A stretch of 31,472 nt of DNA from Clostridiales bacterium (GCA_031269415.1 JAISZF010000274.1:1-31472); one strand, 5' to 3'. Positions 14,759-24,152 are shown, numbered from the stretch's first letter. Program-made: numbers and translations. The notes: generated by a model from the sequence alone, not told the origin.

Positions 14759-14845
14759 CATATTTATTTCAATTCTATGATAAATTCTGTATTTTAAAGT
14801 CGAGAAATGAGAATTTGAGATGTGGGCGAATTTTTTCTCCAACCC

Positions 14846-14874
14846 TTTCCACACGCAAACAAATGTGTTATCAT
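14846..14874 (+). promoter_or_regulatory. Promoter of the uvrB-uvrA-dcd operon
   Basis: TTTCCA (14846-14851), a 17-base spacer, TATCAT (14869-14874, five of six). It lies 60 bases before the uvrB ATG and is the only good candidate in the uvrB-M23 gap. Confidence 0.6.
14856..14869. promoter_or_regulatory. Possible LexA (SOS) operator in the uvrB promoter spacer
   Basis: CAAACAAATGTGTT matches 11 of 14 positions of the Gram-positive LexA site CGAACRNRYGTTYC and lies between the -35 and -10 boxes, where a repressor would block polymerase. uvrBA is SOS-controlled in many Firmicutes. Both half-sites carry mismatches, so this is tentative. Confidence 0.3.
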
Positions 14875-14934
14875 TATTTGGTATGTATATCGTCAAAAAA
14901 CAGTCAATCATTTAGGCGCCGCTTCGGAGGATGT

Positions 14935-16941
14935 ATGGAATTTCAGGTCGTTTCGGATTTTCAGCCCACAGGGGATCAGCCGGAGGCTATCTCCGCGCTG
15001 GCCGAGGGCTTTTTAAATGGAAATAAATTTCAAACGCTGTTAGGCGTTACCGGTTCCGGCAAGACTTTTACCATGGCTCATATTATACAGCGCCTTCAGC
15101 GCCCCACTCTGGTAATGGCGCATAATAAAACGCTGGCCGCGCAGCTTTACAGCGAATTCAAGGAGTTCTTCCCGCATAACGCCGTTGAGTATTTTGTCAG
15201 TTATTATGACTATTATCAGCCGGAAGCCTATGTGCCGTCTTCCGACACGTATATCGAAAAGGATTCCTCCATCAACGAGGAAATTGACAAATTGCGCCAT
15301 TCCGCCACAGCCTCGCTGTTCGAGCGCAGGGATGTTATTATTATCGCCAGCGTGTCGTGCATCTACGGCCTGGGCGACCCCATAGACTACAACGAATTGG
15401 TGCTTTCGCTGAGGCCCGGCATGACGCGGGATCGCGACGACGTGCTGAGGAAATTGGTGGATATTCAGTATAACCGCAACGACCTGAACTTTACGCGCGG
15501 CACGTTCCGCGTGCGCGGCGATGTTGTGGAGATCTTCCCGTCCAACGCCGACGAAACAGCCTTGAGGGTGGAATTCTTCGGCGACGAGGTTGAGCGCCTG
15601 ACCGAGTTTCATTCGCTTACAGGGGAAACCCTGGGGATTCGCAGCCATATTACCGTTTTTCCGGCTTCTCACTATGTGACCAGCCGGGAAAAGATGGAGA
15701 AAGCCGTAATCAGTATTGAGGAAGAACTGGCGAAACGTCTGGAAACCCTCAAATCACAGGACAAGCTGCTGGAAGCGCAGCGCCTGTCGGAGCGCACGCG
15801 GTATGACATTGAGATGATGCGCGAGATGGGTTTTTGCAGCGGCATTGAGAACTATTCCAGGCATCTCTCCGGCAGGGCGCCGGGCAGCACCCCGTTCACC
15901 CTGATCGACTATTTCCCTGAGGACTTTCTGATATTCGTGGACGAATCGCATGTAAGCGTACCGCAGGTGCGCGGCATGTACGAGGGCGACCGTTCCCGCA
16001 AGACCACGCTGGTGGAATACGGGTTCCGGCTGCCGTCCGCGCTGGATAACCGCCCCCTTAAATTCAATGAGTTTGAGTCCAAGATCAACCAGATGCTGTT
16101 TGTCTCCGCCACTCCGTCCGTCTATGAACGCGAGCATTCCGTACTGACTGTGGAGCAGATCATCAGACCGACGGGGCTGCTCGATCCGGAGATTTTTATC
16201 AGGCCGGTCAAGGGGCAGATAGACGACTTGATATCCGAGATCAGGCGCGTTACCGGCAATAATCAGAAGGTGCTGGTCACGACCCTTACGAAGAAAATGG
16301 CCGAGGATCTGACGGATTATCTCAAGGAAACCGGCATACGCGTGCGGTATCTGCATTCGGATATAGAAACGCTGGAAAGACTGGAAATAATACGGGATCT
16401 GCGCATGGACGTATTCGACGTTCTGATCGGCATTAACCTGCTGCGCGAAGGCTTGGACATACCCGAAGTCTCTCTGGTGGCTATTCTGGACGCCGACAAG
16501 GAGGGATTCCTCCGTTCCGAGACCTCGCTGATTCAGACGATCGGGCGGGCGGCGCGGCATGTGGAGGGCCGCGTGGTCATGTACGCCGACGGCGTGACGG
16601 ATTCCATGCAACGGGCTGTGTCGGAAACCAACCGGCGGCGGCATATTCAGGAGGTTTATAACAGGGAACACGGCGTCTCGCCGAAGTCCATTATAAAGAA
16701 GGTGCGCGAGATCATTCACGCCACCGCGCCTCCGGAGAAAAAAAAGAAGAAGACGCTGGATAAGGATCCCGAGTCCATGAGCCGCGAGGAGCTTCAGGCA
16801 GCGTTGAGGAAGCTGGAAAAGGACATGAGACAGGCGGCGTCCGATCTGCAGTTTGAGCGGGCGGCGATCCTGCGCGATGAGATTATAGAGTTAAAAAACA
16901 CATGTGAGGTAACGAATGCCAAAGGAAATGATTATTATTAA
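14935..16941 (+). CDS. uvrB: UvrABC excision repair helicase subunit UvrB
   Basis: UvrB is loaded onto DNA by UvrA, opens the helix at bulky lesions and recruits UvrC for incision. The start is ATG 14935 after CGGAGG; the frame is open further upstream, but homology begins at MEFQVVSDFQPTGDQPEAI. The 668-residue length is normal. Features are Walker A GVTGSGKT (37-44), the beta-hairpin region rich in Tyr (YYDYYQPEAYVP, about 92-103) that locks the damaged strand, the DESH helicase motif II, helicase motifs V and VI near GINLLREGLDIPE and QTIGRAARH, and a C-terminal UVR domain (about 630-663) that contacts UvrC. The last 26 bases overlap uvrA, so the two are translationally coupled. uvrC is not in the window. 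Confidence 0.98.
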   Translation: MEFQVVSDFQPTGDQPEAISALAEGFLNGNKFQTLLGVTGSGKTFTMAHIIQRLQRPTLVMAHNKTLAAQLYSEFKEFFPHNAVEYFVSYYDYYQPEAYVPSSDTYIEKDSSINEEIDKLRHSATASLFERRDVIIIASVSCIYGLGDPIDYNELVLSLRPGMTRDRDDVLRKLVDIQYNRNDLNFTRGTFRVRGDVVEIFPSNADETALRVEFFGDEVERLTEFHSLTGETLGIRSHITVFPASHYVTSREKMEKAVISIEEELAKRLETLKSQDKLLEAQRLSERTRYDIEMMREMGFCSGIENYSRHLSGRAPGSTPFTLIDYFPEDFLIFVDESHVSVPQVRGMYEGDRSRKTTLVEYGFRLPSALDNRPLKFNEFESKINQMLFVSATPSVYEREHSVLTVEQIIRPTGLLDPEIFIRPVKGQIDDLISEIRRVTGNNQKVLVTTLTKKMAEDLTDYLKETGIRVRYLHSDIETLERLEIIRDLRMDVFDVLIGINLLREGLDIPEVSLVAILDADKEGFLRSETSLIQTIGRAARHVEGRVVMYADGVTDSMQRAVSETNRRRHIQEVYNREHGVSPKSIIKKVREIIHATAPPEKKKKKTLDKDPESMSREELQAALRKLEKDMRQAASDLQFERAAILRDEIIELKNTCEVTNAKGNDYY

Positions 16942-19813
16942 GGGCGCGCGGGAGAACAACCTGAAGAATATCGACCTGGAGATCCCGCGCAACCAGTTTG
17001 TGGTGTTTACCGGCCTTTCGGGATCAGGTAAGTCGTCGCTGGCCTTTGATACGCTGTACGCGGAGGGGCAGCGGAGATATGTGGAGTCGCTGTCCTCATA
17101 CGCGCGTCAGTTTTTGGGCCAGATGGAAAAGCCGGACGTGGACTCTATAGAGGGTCTGTCGCCCGCCATTTCTATCGACCAGAAGACCACCAACCGCAAC
17201 CCGCGTTCGACGGTCGGCACAGTGACTGAGATTTACGATTATCTGCGCCTGCTGTTCGCCCGCGTCGGCACGCCGCACTGCCCGCAATGCGGCAAGGAGA
17301 TCAAGAAGCAGACAGTGGATCAGATTGTGGATCAAATCCGCGGCCTGCCGGAACGCACGCGCGTTCTTATGATGGCGCCCGTCGTCAGGGGGCGGAAGGG
17401 CGAACACCAGAAACTGCTTGAGGACGCGCGCAGGAGCGGATACGCCCGCGCCCGCGTGGACGGTATTGCCTATGAACTCACCGAAGACATTAAGATGGAT
17501 AAAAACAAGAAACACACGGTCGAGATTGTGGTTGACCGCCTGATTATAAAGGAGGGCATTCAGAAACGCCTCGCGGAATCCATTGAAACGGTTATGCAGA
17601 TTACCGGCGGCATATTGACTGTGGATGTGAACGAAAAAGAACAGCTGCTCTTTTCCCAGAATTTCTCCTGCCCGGACTGCGGCGTCAGTTTGGAGGAGAT
17701 TGAGCCGCGCATGTTCTCGTTCAATAACCCGTCGGGCGCGTGCCCGTCGTGTTCGGGGCTGGGCGTACAGATGATCTTTGACCCGGAACTGCTGATCCCT
17801 GATCAGCGGCTGTCGCTGGCGGAGGGCGCTGTCGCCGTTACCGGCTGGAATTCCATCGGAACGGACAACAGTATGAGCAACAATCTGTTTCGGACATTGG
17901 CGGACGAATACGGTTTCTCAATGAACACGCCGTATCAGGATCTCCCGGAGGACATAAAGCGCGTCCTCATGCACGGCACGGACGGAAAGAAACTGAATAT
18001 ACCGTATGTCAGCAACGGCGAAACCAAGTACTATACTTACGCCTTCGAGGGTATTATCGAGAACCTGTGGCGCAGATATCGTGAGACAGGCTCGGATTTC
18101 ATGAAGATGCAGTATGAGAGCCTCATGACCAACATCGTCTGCCCGGACTGCGGGGGACGGCGTCTGAAACCGGAGATATTGGCGGTGACGCTGGGCGGGA
18201 TGAATATTTCCGATATTACCGCTATGCCGGTACTGCGGATCCGCGATTTCTTTAAAAATCTGTATCTGTCGGATACGCAGCGCATAATCGCCGAACAGGT
18301 GTTAAAGGAGATATATGCCCGCCTGGGCTTTCTGGCGGATGTCGGGCTGGAATACCTGACGCTGTCGCGTTCGGCGTCAACCCTGTCCGGCGGCGAGGCG
18401 CAGCGCATCAGGCTGGCGACGCAGATTGGCTCCGGGCTGGTGGGCGTGGTCTATATACTGGACGAGCCGTCTATCGGCCTGCACCAGCGCGATAACGACA
18501 AGCTGCTCAGCACGCTGAAACATCTGAGGGATATTGGCAATACGCTGATCGTGGTGGAACACGACAGCGACACCATGCTGGCGTCCGACTTCATTGTGGA
18601 TATCGGGCCGCTGGCGGGATCGCACGGAGGGGAGGTTGTGTTCGCGGGCAGCGTCAAAGACATCGCTGACTGCGACCGCTCTATTACCGGGCAGTATCTG
18701 AGCGGCCGCGTGAGGATAGAAACGCCGGAGATCAGGCGTAAACCGAACGGAAACTGGCTCAAAATCCGCGGGGCGTCCGAACACAATCTCAAGGACATCG
18801 ACGTGGACATACCGCTGGGCACGTTTACCTGTGTGACGGGCGTATCGGGTTCGGGCAAGAGTTCCCTGATAAACGAGATTGTGTATAAACGCCTGGCGCG
18901 CGATCTGAATCACGCCAAGCTCAAACCCGGACGGCATGACGACATGCTGGGCATAGAACAGCTCAACAAAATAATAGCCATAGACCAATCGCCTATCGGG
19001 CGCACCCCGCGATCCAACCCTGCCACGTATACCGGCCTGTTTGACCTGATCCGCGATGTGTTCTCCCAAACATCCGAGGCCAAGATACGCGGGTATCAGA
19101 AGGGCAGGTTCAGTTTCAACGTTAAGGGCGGCCGCTGCGAGGCCTGCGCGGGCGATGGGATCATCAAGATTGAAATGCATTTCCTGCCGGACGTCTATGT
19201 GCCCTGCGAGGTATGCCGCGGGAAACGCTATAACCGCGAAACCCTGGAGGTCAAGTATAAGGGGAAGTCCATTTCGGACGTACTGGACATGACCCATGAG
19301 GAAGCGCTTACGTTCTTTGAGAATCTGCCGCGCCTGCGCGATAAACTGCTTACGCTTAACGAGGTGGGCTTATCCTATGTGAAACTGGGGCAGAGTTCCA
19401 CCACGCTGTCGGGCGGAGAGGCGCAGCGCGTAAAACTGGCGTCCGAACTGAGCCGTCGCAATACGGGGCAGACCATGTATGTGCTGGACGAACCGACCAC
19501 GGGGCTGCACGCGGCGGATGTGCATAAACTGATCAGTATTCTGCAGCGGCTTGCCGAAGGCGGCAACACCGTGGTGGTGATCGAGCATAACCTCGACGTG
19601 ATCAAGACCGCCGACTATATCATAGATTTGGGTCCTGAGGGAGGGGACGACGGGGGCCGCGTGATCGCCGCGGGCACGCCGGAGGAGGTGGCGCGGAACC
19701 CCGCCTCATACACAGGCCAGTACCTTAGGAAGATATTGGGGGAAAACAATGATTCTATCCGGACTGGAAATACAAAAAAGGCTGGGCGGGCAAATCGTAA
19801 TAGAGCCGTTTGA
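16916..19813 (+). CDS. uvrA: UvrABC excision repair ATPase subunit UvrA
   Basis: UvrA is a dimeric ABC-type ATPase that finds helix-distorting damage and delivers UvrB. The 965 residues contain two nucleotide-binding halves: Walker A GLSGSGKSS (33-41) and GVSGSGKSS (about 642-650), two LSGGEAQR signature motifs, and Walker B ILDEPSIGLH and VLDEPTTGLH. Zinc modules are visible as CPQCGKEI, CPDCGVSLEE with CPSCSGLG, and CEACAGDG with CEVCRGKR. GAGGT precedes the ATG, which lies inside the end of uvrB. After the usual C-terminal YTGQYLRKILG the frame runs on for about 20 basic residues (ending GRANRNRAV) that overlap the dcd coding region by 65 bases; this tail is not part of the conserved family. 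Confidence 0.98.
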   Translation: MPKEMIIIKGARENNLKNIDLEIPRNQFVVFTGLSGSGKSSLAFDTLYAEGQRRYVESLSSYARQFLGQMEKPDVDSIEGLSPAISIDQKTTNRNPRSTVGTVTEIYDYLRLLFARVGTPHCPQCGKEIKKQTVDQIVDQIRGLPERTRVLMMAPVVRGRKGEHQKLLEDARRSGYARARVDGIAYELTEDIKMDKNKKHTVEIVVDRLIIKEGIQKRLAESIETVMQITGGILTVDVNEKEQLLFSQNFSCPDCGVSLEEIEPRMFSFNNPSGACPSCSGLGVQMIFDPELLIPDQRLSLAEGAVAVTGWNSIGTDNSMSNNLFRTLADEYGFSMNTPYQDLPEDIKRVLMHGTDGKKLNIPYVSNGETKYYTYAFEGIIENLWRRYRETGSDFMKMQYESLMTNIVCPDCGGRRLKPEILAVTLGGMNISDITAMPVLRIRDFFKNLYLSDTQRIIAEQVLKEIYARLGFLADVGLEYLTLSRSASTLSGGEAQRIRLATQIGSGLVGVVYILDEPSIGLHQRDNDKLLSTLKHLRDIGNTLIVVEHDSDTMLASDFIVDIGPLAGSHGGEVVFAGSVKDIADCDRSITGQYLSGRVRIETPEIRRKPNGNWLKIRGASEHNLKDIDVDIPLGTFTCVTGVSGSGKSSLINEIVYKRLARDLNHAKLKPGRHDDMLGIEQLNKIIAIDQSPIGRTPRSNPATYTGLFDLIRDVFSQTSEAKIRGYQKGRFSFNVKGGRCEACAGDGIIKIEMHFLPDVYVPCEVCRGKRYNRETLEVKYKGKSISDVLDMTHEEALTFFENLPRLRDKLLTLNEVGLSYVKLGQSSTTLSGGEAQRVKLASELSRRNTGQTMYVLDEPTTGLHAADVHKLISILQRLAEGGNTVVVIEHNLDVIKTADYIIDLGPEGGDDGGRVIAAGTPEEVARNPASYTGQYLRKILGENNDSIRTGNTKKAGRANRNRAV

Positions 19814-20288
19814 CGGGCAGCGACTCAATCCCAACAGCTATAATCTAAGGCTGTCAAACGAATTGATGATCTATGACGATCCGGTGCTGGATATGAAACG
19901 CCCGCAGAATACGCGGATGATTACAATTCCCGGCGACGGGCTGGTGCTGTCGCCGGGAACGCTGTATCTGGGCCGGACTTTGGAGTACACGGAGACCCGC
20001 GGGCTGGTGCCCATGCTTGAGGGGCGTTCCTCCGTAGGCCGGCTGGGCTTGTTTATTCATGTGACGGCGGGCTTCGGCGACGTGGGATTTAAGGGGTTCT
20101 GGACGCTTGAGATACACTGCATACAGCCCATACGTATTTACCCTTTTATTGAAATCTGCCAGATATATTATCATTCGGTGGAAGGCGATTTTGTCAGTTA
20201 TTCCTCCGGCAAGTATCAGAATAATAAAGGCATACAGCCCAGTATGCTGTATAAGGATTTCGAAAAACAGGAAAACTACTCCCAATAG
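19749..20288 (+). CDS. dcd: dCTP deaminase, possibly bifunctional with dUTPase activity
   Basis: Dcd turns dCTP into dUTP and ammonia on the way to dTTP. The 179-residue protein shows the trimeric dUTPase-like family fold: N-terminal MILSGLEIQKRL, NSYNLRLSNEL, the substrate-binding GRSSVGRLGLFIHVTAGF, GFWTLEI, and a C-terminal SGKYQNNKGIQPSMLYKDF that closes over the nucleotide. The catalytic Glu would be the one in FWTLEI. E. coli-type monofunctional enzymes read TAHRID where this one reads TAGFGD, like the bifunctional dCTP deaminase/dUTPase forms of mycobacteria and methanogens, which release dUMP directly; that is inference from the motif. GGGGG lies six bases before the ATG, which sits inside uvrA. 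Co-transcription with uvrBA joins nucleotide supply and repair. Confidence 0.93.
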   Translation: MILSGLEIQKRLGGQIVIEPFDGQRLNPNSYNLRLSNELMIYDDPVLDMKRPQNTRMITIPGDGLVLSPGTLYLGRTLEYTETRGLVPMLEGRSSVGRLGLFIHVTAGFGDVGFKGFWTLEIHCIQPIRIYPFIEICQIYYHSVEGDFVSYSSGKYQNNKGIQPSMLYKDFEKQENYSQ

Positions 20289-20308
20289 AATTTTGGGAGA
20301 GATGCCTC

Positions 20309-21493
20309 ATGTTTCGTAAAAAGCGGTCTAAACCGCCCGATCGCCCTTACGGTGTGGTATTCGCCGGGCATTTGACGGATATGGACGAGGACGGGGATTT
20401 ATACAAGAGCGTACGGCAGGCTGTCGATTTGTGTGACAGCGCGCTTAGAAACGTGAAAGATCGGGTCGCTCTGGCCGACCAGTTACACGATTATGAGAAA
20501 CGGTTAAACGAGATGTCCCATATCCGCCGTATGTCTGACGGCGAGATAAAGCATTTCAAGAGCCTGCTGGAGAGGTTCACCTCGCTGTCCCGCGAACGGA
20601 GCGGCTTGCTGGAGCGTCTGGCGGGGTTCGACCGATCGCTGCCCGTGCTTGGCTCGGTGGGAAGTCAAGCGGGCGACGCGGTGCCGGAGATGCGCGACGC
20701 GGAGGAGTATCACCGCGCGTTAAGGCATGATATAGGATATCTGGAAGGTGAGAAGGAGGATCTGCGCTACGAGCGCGATTCCCTTACCGCCGGCATTAAT
20801 TTTATTTCCAAATTCAGCGTCGGGCTTACGGTGCTGTTTGTGTTCGCGGCGGTGCTTCTGGGATTTTTCTCTGTCGCTCAGGGAAGAAACGTGCTGATGT
20901 ACGGAGCGGCGCTTATGTTCCTCGCCGTTGTCGCGGCGGTGACGCTGTATCAGTTCCGGAAGAGGATGTCTTTTGAGCTTAGCCTTAACAACAAAAAACA
21001 ACAAAAGGCGGTACACACGCTGAATCAAAAAAATGCGGTGTTCGCGTTCTATTCCAATTTTTTGAATTTCTGTTATGACAAGTATCATGTACGCAACTCC
21101 CAGATGCTTCAGACGCATTTGAGAGAGTACGAGCAGTACAAGCAGGTAGCTAAGCGCATAGATAACGTGCGTGACGTTATGTACGAAACCCAGCGAGAGA
21201 TCGAGGATATAATGCGTGAGAAGCATATCGATCAGTTCAGATCGTCATTGGAGAGCTTTGCCAAAACCATCAACCTGGATGATCAGAAGGATGCTTATGA
21301 CGGCCTTATCGTCGCCAAAGCCGAAGCGGAGCGGCAACTGTCGGAACTGGAAGAGCGGCACGCGGCTGTATGGGAATTGCTGACGCGCCTGAAGGAAGAC
21401 AGGCCGGCGGCGCGGGATCGGGTGGAAGCCGTGATTCAGACGTATCTGAGCGAGGTGGCAAGGGTTTTGGAAGACGGCGCGCCCGCGGGTTGA
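20309..21493 (+). CDS. Uncharacterised coiled-coil membrane protein
   Basis: No known family was recognised in this 394-residue protein. It has a basic N-terminus (MFRKKRSKPPDRPYG), a helical region with many charged residues and coiled-coil character (about 30-165), two adjacent membrane segments (about 169-188 and 194-215) joined by a short loop, and a second long coiled-coil region (about 220-385). A hairpin-type membrane anchor with both coiled arms on the same side, probably the cytoplasm, is the simplest topology. It could be a scaffold or membrane-shape factor, but nothing in the sequence shows an enzyme. The start ATG follows GGGAGA. It lies 20 bases after dcd and 18 bases before valS, so it is probably in the same operon. 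It has no transfer signature, and its base composition matches the neighbours. Confidence 0.85.
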   Translation: MFRKKRSKPPDRPYGVVFAGHLTDMDEDGDLYKSVRQAVDLCDSALRNVKDRVALADQLHDYEKRLNEMSHIRRMSDGEIKHFKSLLERFTSLSRERSGLLERLAGFDRSLPVLGSVGSQAGDAVPEMRDAEEYHRALRHDIGYLEGEKEDLRYERDSLTAGINFISKFSVGLTVLFVFAAVLLGFFSVAQGRNVLMYGAALMFLAVVAAVTLYQFRKRMSFELSLNNKKQQKAVHTLNQKNAVFAFYSNFLNFCYDKYHVRNSQMLQTHLREYEQYKQVAKRIDNVRDVMYETQREIEDIMREKHIDQFRSSLESFAKTINLDDQKDAYDGLIVAKAEAERQLSELEERHAAVWELLTRLKEDRPAARDRVEAVIQTYLSEVARVLEDGAPAG

Positions 21494-21511
21494 TTCGCGA
21501 GGAGGATTTTA

Positions 21512-24133
21512 TTGGCTAAACAGATAGAAAAAACATACAACCCTCTGATAGAAGAGGCAATATACAAGCGATGGCTGGAGAAGGGGTATTTCCACGCCGA
21601 GCCGGATGAACGCCGGCAACCGTACACAATCATGATGCCGCCCGCCAATATAACCGGCAGACTGCATGTCGGTCACGCGCTGACCTTTACCATACAGGAT
21701 ATTCTCATCCGCTTTAATCGTATGCGGGGTTATAACACGCTTTGGATGCCGGGCACGGATCACGCCAGCATATCCACGGAGGTAAAGATCGTGGACGCTA
21801 TGGCGGAAGAGGGTTTAAGCAAACGGGCCATAGGGCGCGAGGCTTTCCTTGAACGCGCCTGGAAATGGCGTGACGAGTACGGCGGCATTATCGTTCAGCA
21901 ACTGAAACTGCTGGGTGTATCCTGCGATTGGGACAGGGAACGTTTTACCATGGACGAAGGGCTGTCCCGCGCCGTTTACGAATTCTTCATACATCTGTAC
22001 AATAAAGGCTGGATCTACAGGGCTGAAAAGTTGATCAACTGGTGCCCCAAATGCAAGACCACCATTTCGGACGCCGAGGTGGAGCATGAGGACATGGAGG
22101 GCAGCCTGTATTATTTTAAATATCCGATTGAAGGCGGCGGTTTTATAGAATTCGCCACCACCAGGCCGGAGACCATTCTGGGGGATACCGCTGTGGCCGT
22201 GAACCCGGACGACGAACGTTTTATGGGCGTTCTGGGCAAGACGGTGATTATCCCGTTTATCGACCGGAGGATACCGATCGTCGCGGACGATTACGTGGAC
22301 AAGGCGTTCGGCACGGGCGCGGTGAAGATTACCCCAGCGCACGATCCCAATGATTATGAGGTGGGGCTGCGGCATAATCTTCCAATCATAAACGTTATGA
22401 ACGACGACGGCACTATGAATTCCGCCGCCGGGCCGTATGCCGGGCAGACGCGCGAGGAGTGCCGCGGGAATATTATCGCGGATTTTAAACGGCAGGGGCT
22501 GTATATAAAAACGGAAACCATCAGCCACGCGGTCGGCACGCATGAACGTTGCGGAGAGGTCATAGAACCTTTGATCAAGATGCAGTGGTTTGTTAGGATG
22601 GCCGATTTGGCTAAACCCGCGCTGGATGTGTATAACAGCGGCGGGCTGAAGATAGTGCCGCCGCGCGCGGGCAAGATATACGCCCATTGGCTGGAGAACA
22701 TACGCGACTGGTGTATTTCACGCCAGTTGTGGTGGGGACACCGTATCCCGGCTTACTACTGCGAAGCCTGCGGCAAGGTGTTTGTTGGAAAGGAAGCGCC
22801 CGAAACCTGCGCGTGCGGCCACAAGCGTTTCAGACAGGACGAGGATGTGCTGGATACATGGTTTTCTTCCGCGCTGTGGCCGTTCTCAACCTTGGGCTGG
22901 CCGGAAAAAACGAGGGAACTGGCCCATTTTTATCCCTCCAACGTGCTGGTTACCGGGTACGACATATTGTTTTTCTGGGTTATCCGCATGACGTTCGCCG
23001 GATTGGAAATGATGGGGGATGTACCGTTTCATGACGTTATGTTTCATGGCATTGTCAGGGATGAGTTTGGTCGGAAGATGAGCAAGTCGCTGAACAACGG
23101 AGTCGATCCTATTCAGGTGATACAGGAATTTGGCGCCGACGCCCTGCGCCTCATGCTGGTTACGGGTAACGCCCTGGACAATGACACGCGATTCTTCTGT
23201 GGACGTCTGGAAACCAGCCGCAATTTCCTGAACAAGCTCTGGAACGCGACGCGGTTTGCCCTGATGAACCTGGACGGCGACGAGCCGCGCGGCGAACCGG
23301 AGGTTATGGACAAATGGATTATATCCCGCGCGAATCAGGTCTCAAAGGAAGTGACCGAACGCGTTGACAGCTACGACATAGGCATGGCCGCTCAGATCGC
23401 GTATGATTTTGTCTGGGATGAATATTGCGACTGGTATGTGGAGATGGTAAAGCCGAGGCTGTATAACAGGGAAGACCCTACGCGGCCCGCGGCTATGCGT
23501 ACCCTTCTGGACACTCTGATTGTCTGCCTGAAGCTGCTGCATCCGTTCGTGCCCTTTATTACCGAGGAGATCTTTACCATACTGCAAGATAAGGATGAAA
23601 CCTTAATGTACGCCGCATGGCCCGAATACTCCGAAGCGCGGTTTTACCCTGAGGAGGAAGAAGCGGTGGATCGCCTGAAAGCCGCCGTAAAAGGCATACG
23701 CGCCGCGCGTTTGGAGATGAACGTGGCGCCGTCGAAGAAGATTAACGCGGTACTGGTATCTTCCGACGAAGGGGTACGCGGATTTTTTACGGATATTCAA
23801 AAGTCGTTCGCGATTCTGGCGGGCGCTAAGGAAACGTACGTCCGGGCGGACAAGACCGGCATAGACGACAACGCGGTGTCTGTGGTGATAAACGGAGCGA
23901 CGGTTTATCTGCCGCTGGATGAACTGGTCGATAAGGATAAAGAGACGGAACGGCTGAAACGCGAAAAGAAGAAATTAGAGGCCGAGGTGGAACGCGCGGA
24001 AAAGAAACTGGTTAACGAGGGCTTTATGAAAAAAGCCCCGCGGGAGTTGATCGCCGAAGAGCGGGGCAAGCTGGAGAAATATAAAAAGATGATGGCGGAT
24101 GTTACGGAACAGATTGAGAGGCTCGCGTTATAA
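21512..24133 (+). CDS. valS: Valine-tRNA ligase
   Basis: ValS charges tRNA-Val and edits mischarged threonine. The start is TTG 21512, chosen because GAGGAGG lies six bases upstream and the family N-terminus (YNPLIEEAIYKRWLEKGYF) begins at once. The 873-residue protein has HVGH (52-55), the HIGH-like motif; an insertion with the CPKCKTTISDAEVEHE block; the CP1 editing domain (FATTRPETILGDTAVAVNP); KMSKS (522-526); an anticodon-binding domain with WDEYCDWYVEMVKPRLY; and a C-terminal coiled-coil arm (about 805-873). A second Cys cluster (CEACGKVF, CACGHKRF) may hold zinc. No T-box leader is found upstream; expression seems to depend on the operon that begins at uvrB. Confidence 0.98.
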   Translation: MAKQIEKTYNPLIEEAIYKRWLEKGYFHAEPDERRQPYTIMMPPANITGRLHVGHALTFTIQDILIRFNRMRGYNTLWMPGTDHASISTEVKIVDAMAEEGLSKRAIGREAFLERAWKWRDEYGGIIVQQLKLLGVSCDWDRERFTMDEGLSRAVYEFFIHLYNKGWIYRAEKLINWCPKCKTTISDAEVEHEDMEGSLYYFKYPIEGGGFIEFATTRPETILGDTAVAVNPDDERFMGVLGKTVIIPFIDRRIPIVADDYVDKAFGTGAVKITPAHDPNDYEVGLRHNLPIINVMNDDGTMNSAAGPYAGQTREECRGNIIADFKRQGLYIKTETISHAVGTHERCGEVIEPLIKMQWFVRMADLAKPALDVYNSGGLKIVPPRAGKIYAHWLENIRDWCISRQLWWGHRIPAYYCEACGKVFVGKEAPETCACGHKRFRQDEDVLDTWFSSALWPFSTLGWPEKTRELAHFYPSNVLVTGYDILFFWVIRMTFAGLEMMGDVPFHDVMFHGIVRDEFGRKMSKSLNNGVDPIQVIQEFGADALRLMLVTGNALDNDTRFFCGRLETSRNFLNKLWNATRFALMNLDGDEPRGEPEVMDKWIISRANQVSKEVTERVDSYDIGMAAQIAYDFVWDEYCDWYVEMVKPRLYNREDPTRPAAMRTLLDTLIVCLKLLHPFVPFITEEIFTILQDKDETLMYAAWPEYSEARFYPEEEEAVDRLKAAVKGIRAARLEMNVAPSKKINAVLVSSDEGVRGFFTDIQKSFAILAGAKETYVRADKTGIDDNAVSVVINGATVYLPLDELVDKDKETERLKREKKKLEAEVERAEKKLVNEGFMKKAPRELIAEERGKLEKYKKMMADVTEQIERLAL

Positions 24134-24137
24134 ACGG

Positions 24138-24152
24138 GCGGGTAAAACCCGC
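24138..24152. terminator. Small hairpin between convergent valS and SUFU genes
   Basis: A 6-bp stem GCGGGT/ACCCGC with a 3-base loop lies in the 33-base gap. There is no T-run directly after it on the plus strand (a run of six T comes only at 24175), so its action as a terminator is uncertain. It is the only candidate between the convergent genes. Confidence 0.35.

Noticed and set aside
14629..14934. N-terminal extension of UvrB back to 14629
   Set aside because: It would run through the M23 promoter and the start of the divergent gene, and UvrB homology begins exactly at ATG 14935.
15754..16719. Minus-strand open frame of 321 codons inside uvrB, and a similar one of 306 codons inside uvrA (18377-19297)
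   Set aside because: Antisense shadows of highly conserved GC-rich genes with no ribosome sites or recognisable products.
21494..21511. T-box leader before valS
   Set aside because: Only 18 bases separate valS from the preceding gene, too few for a T-box.
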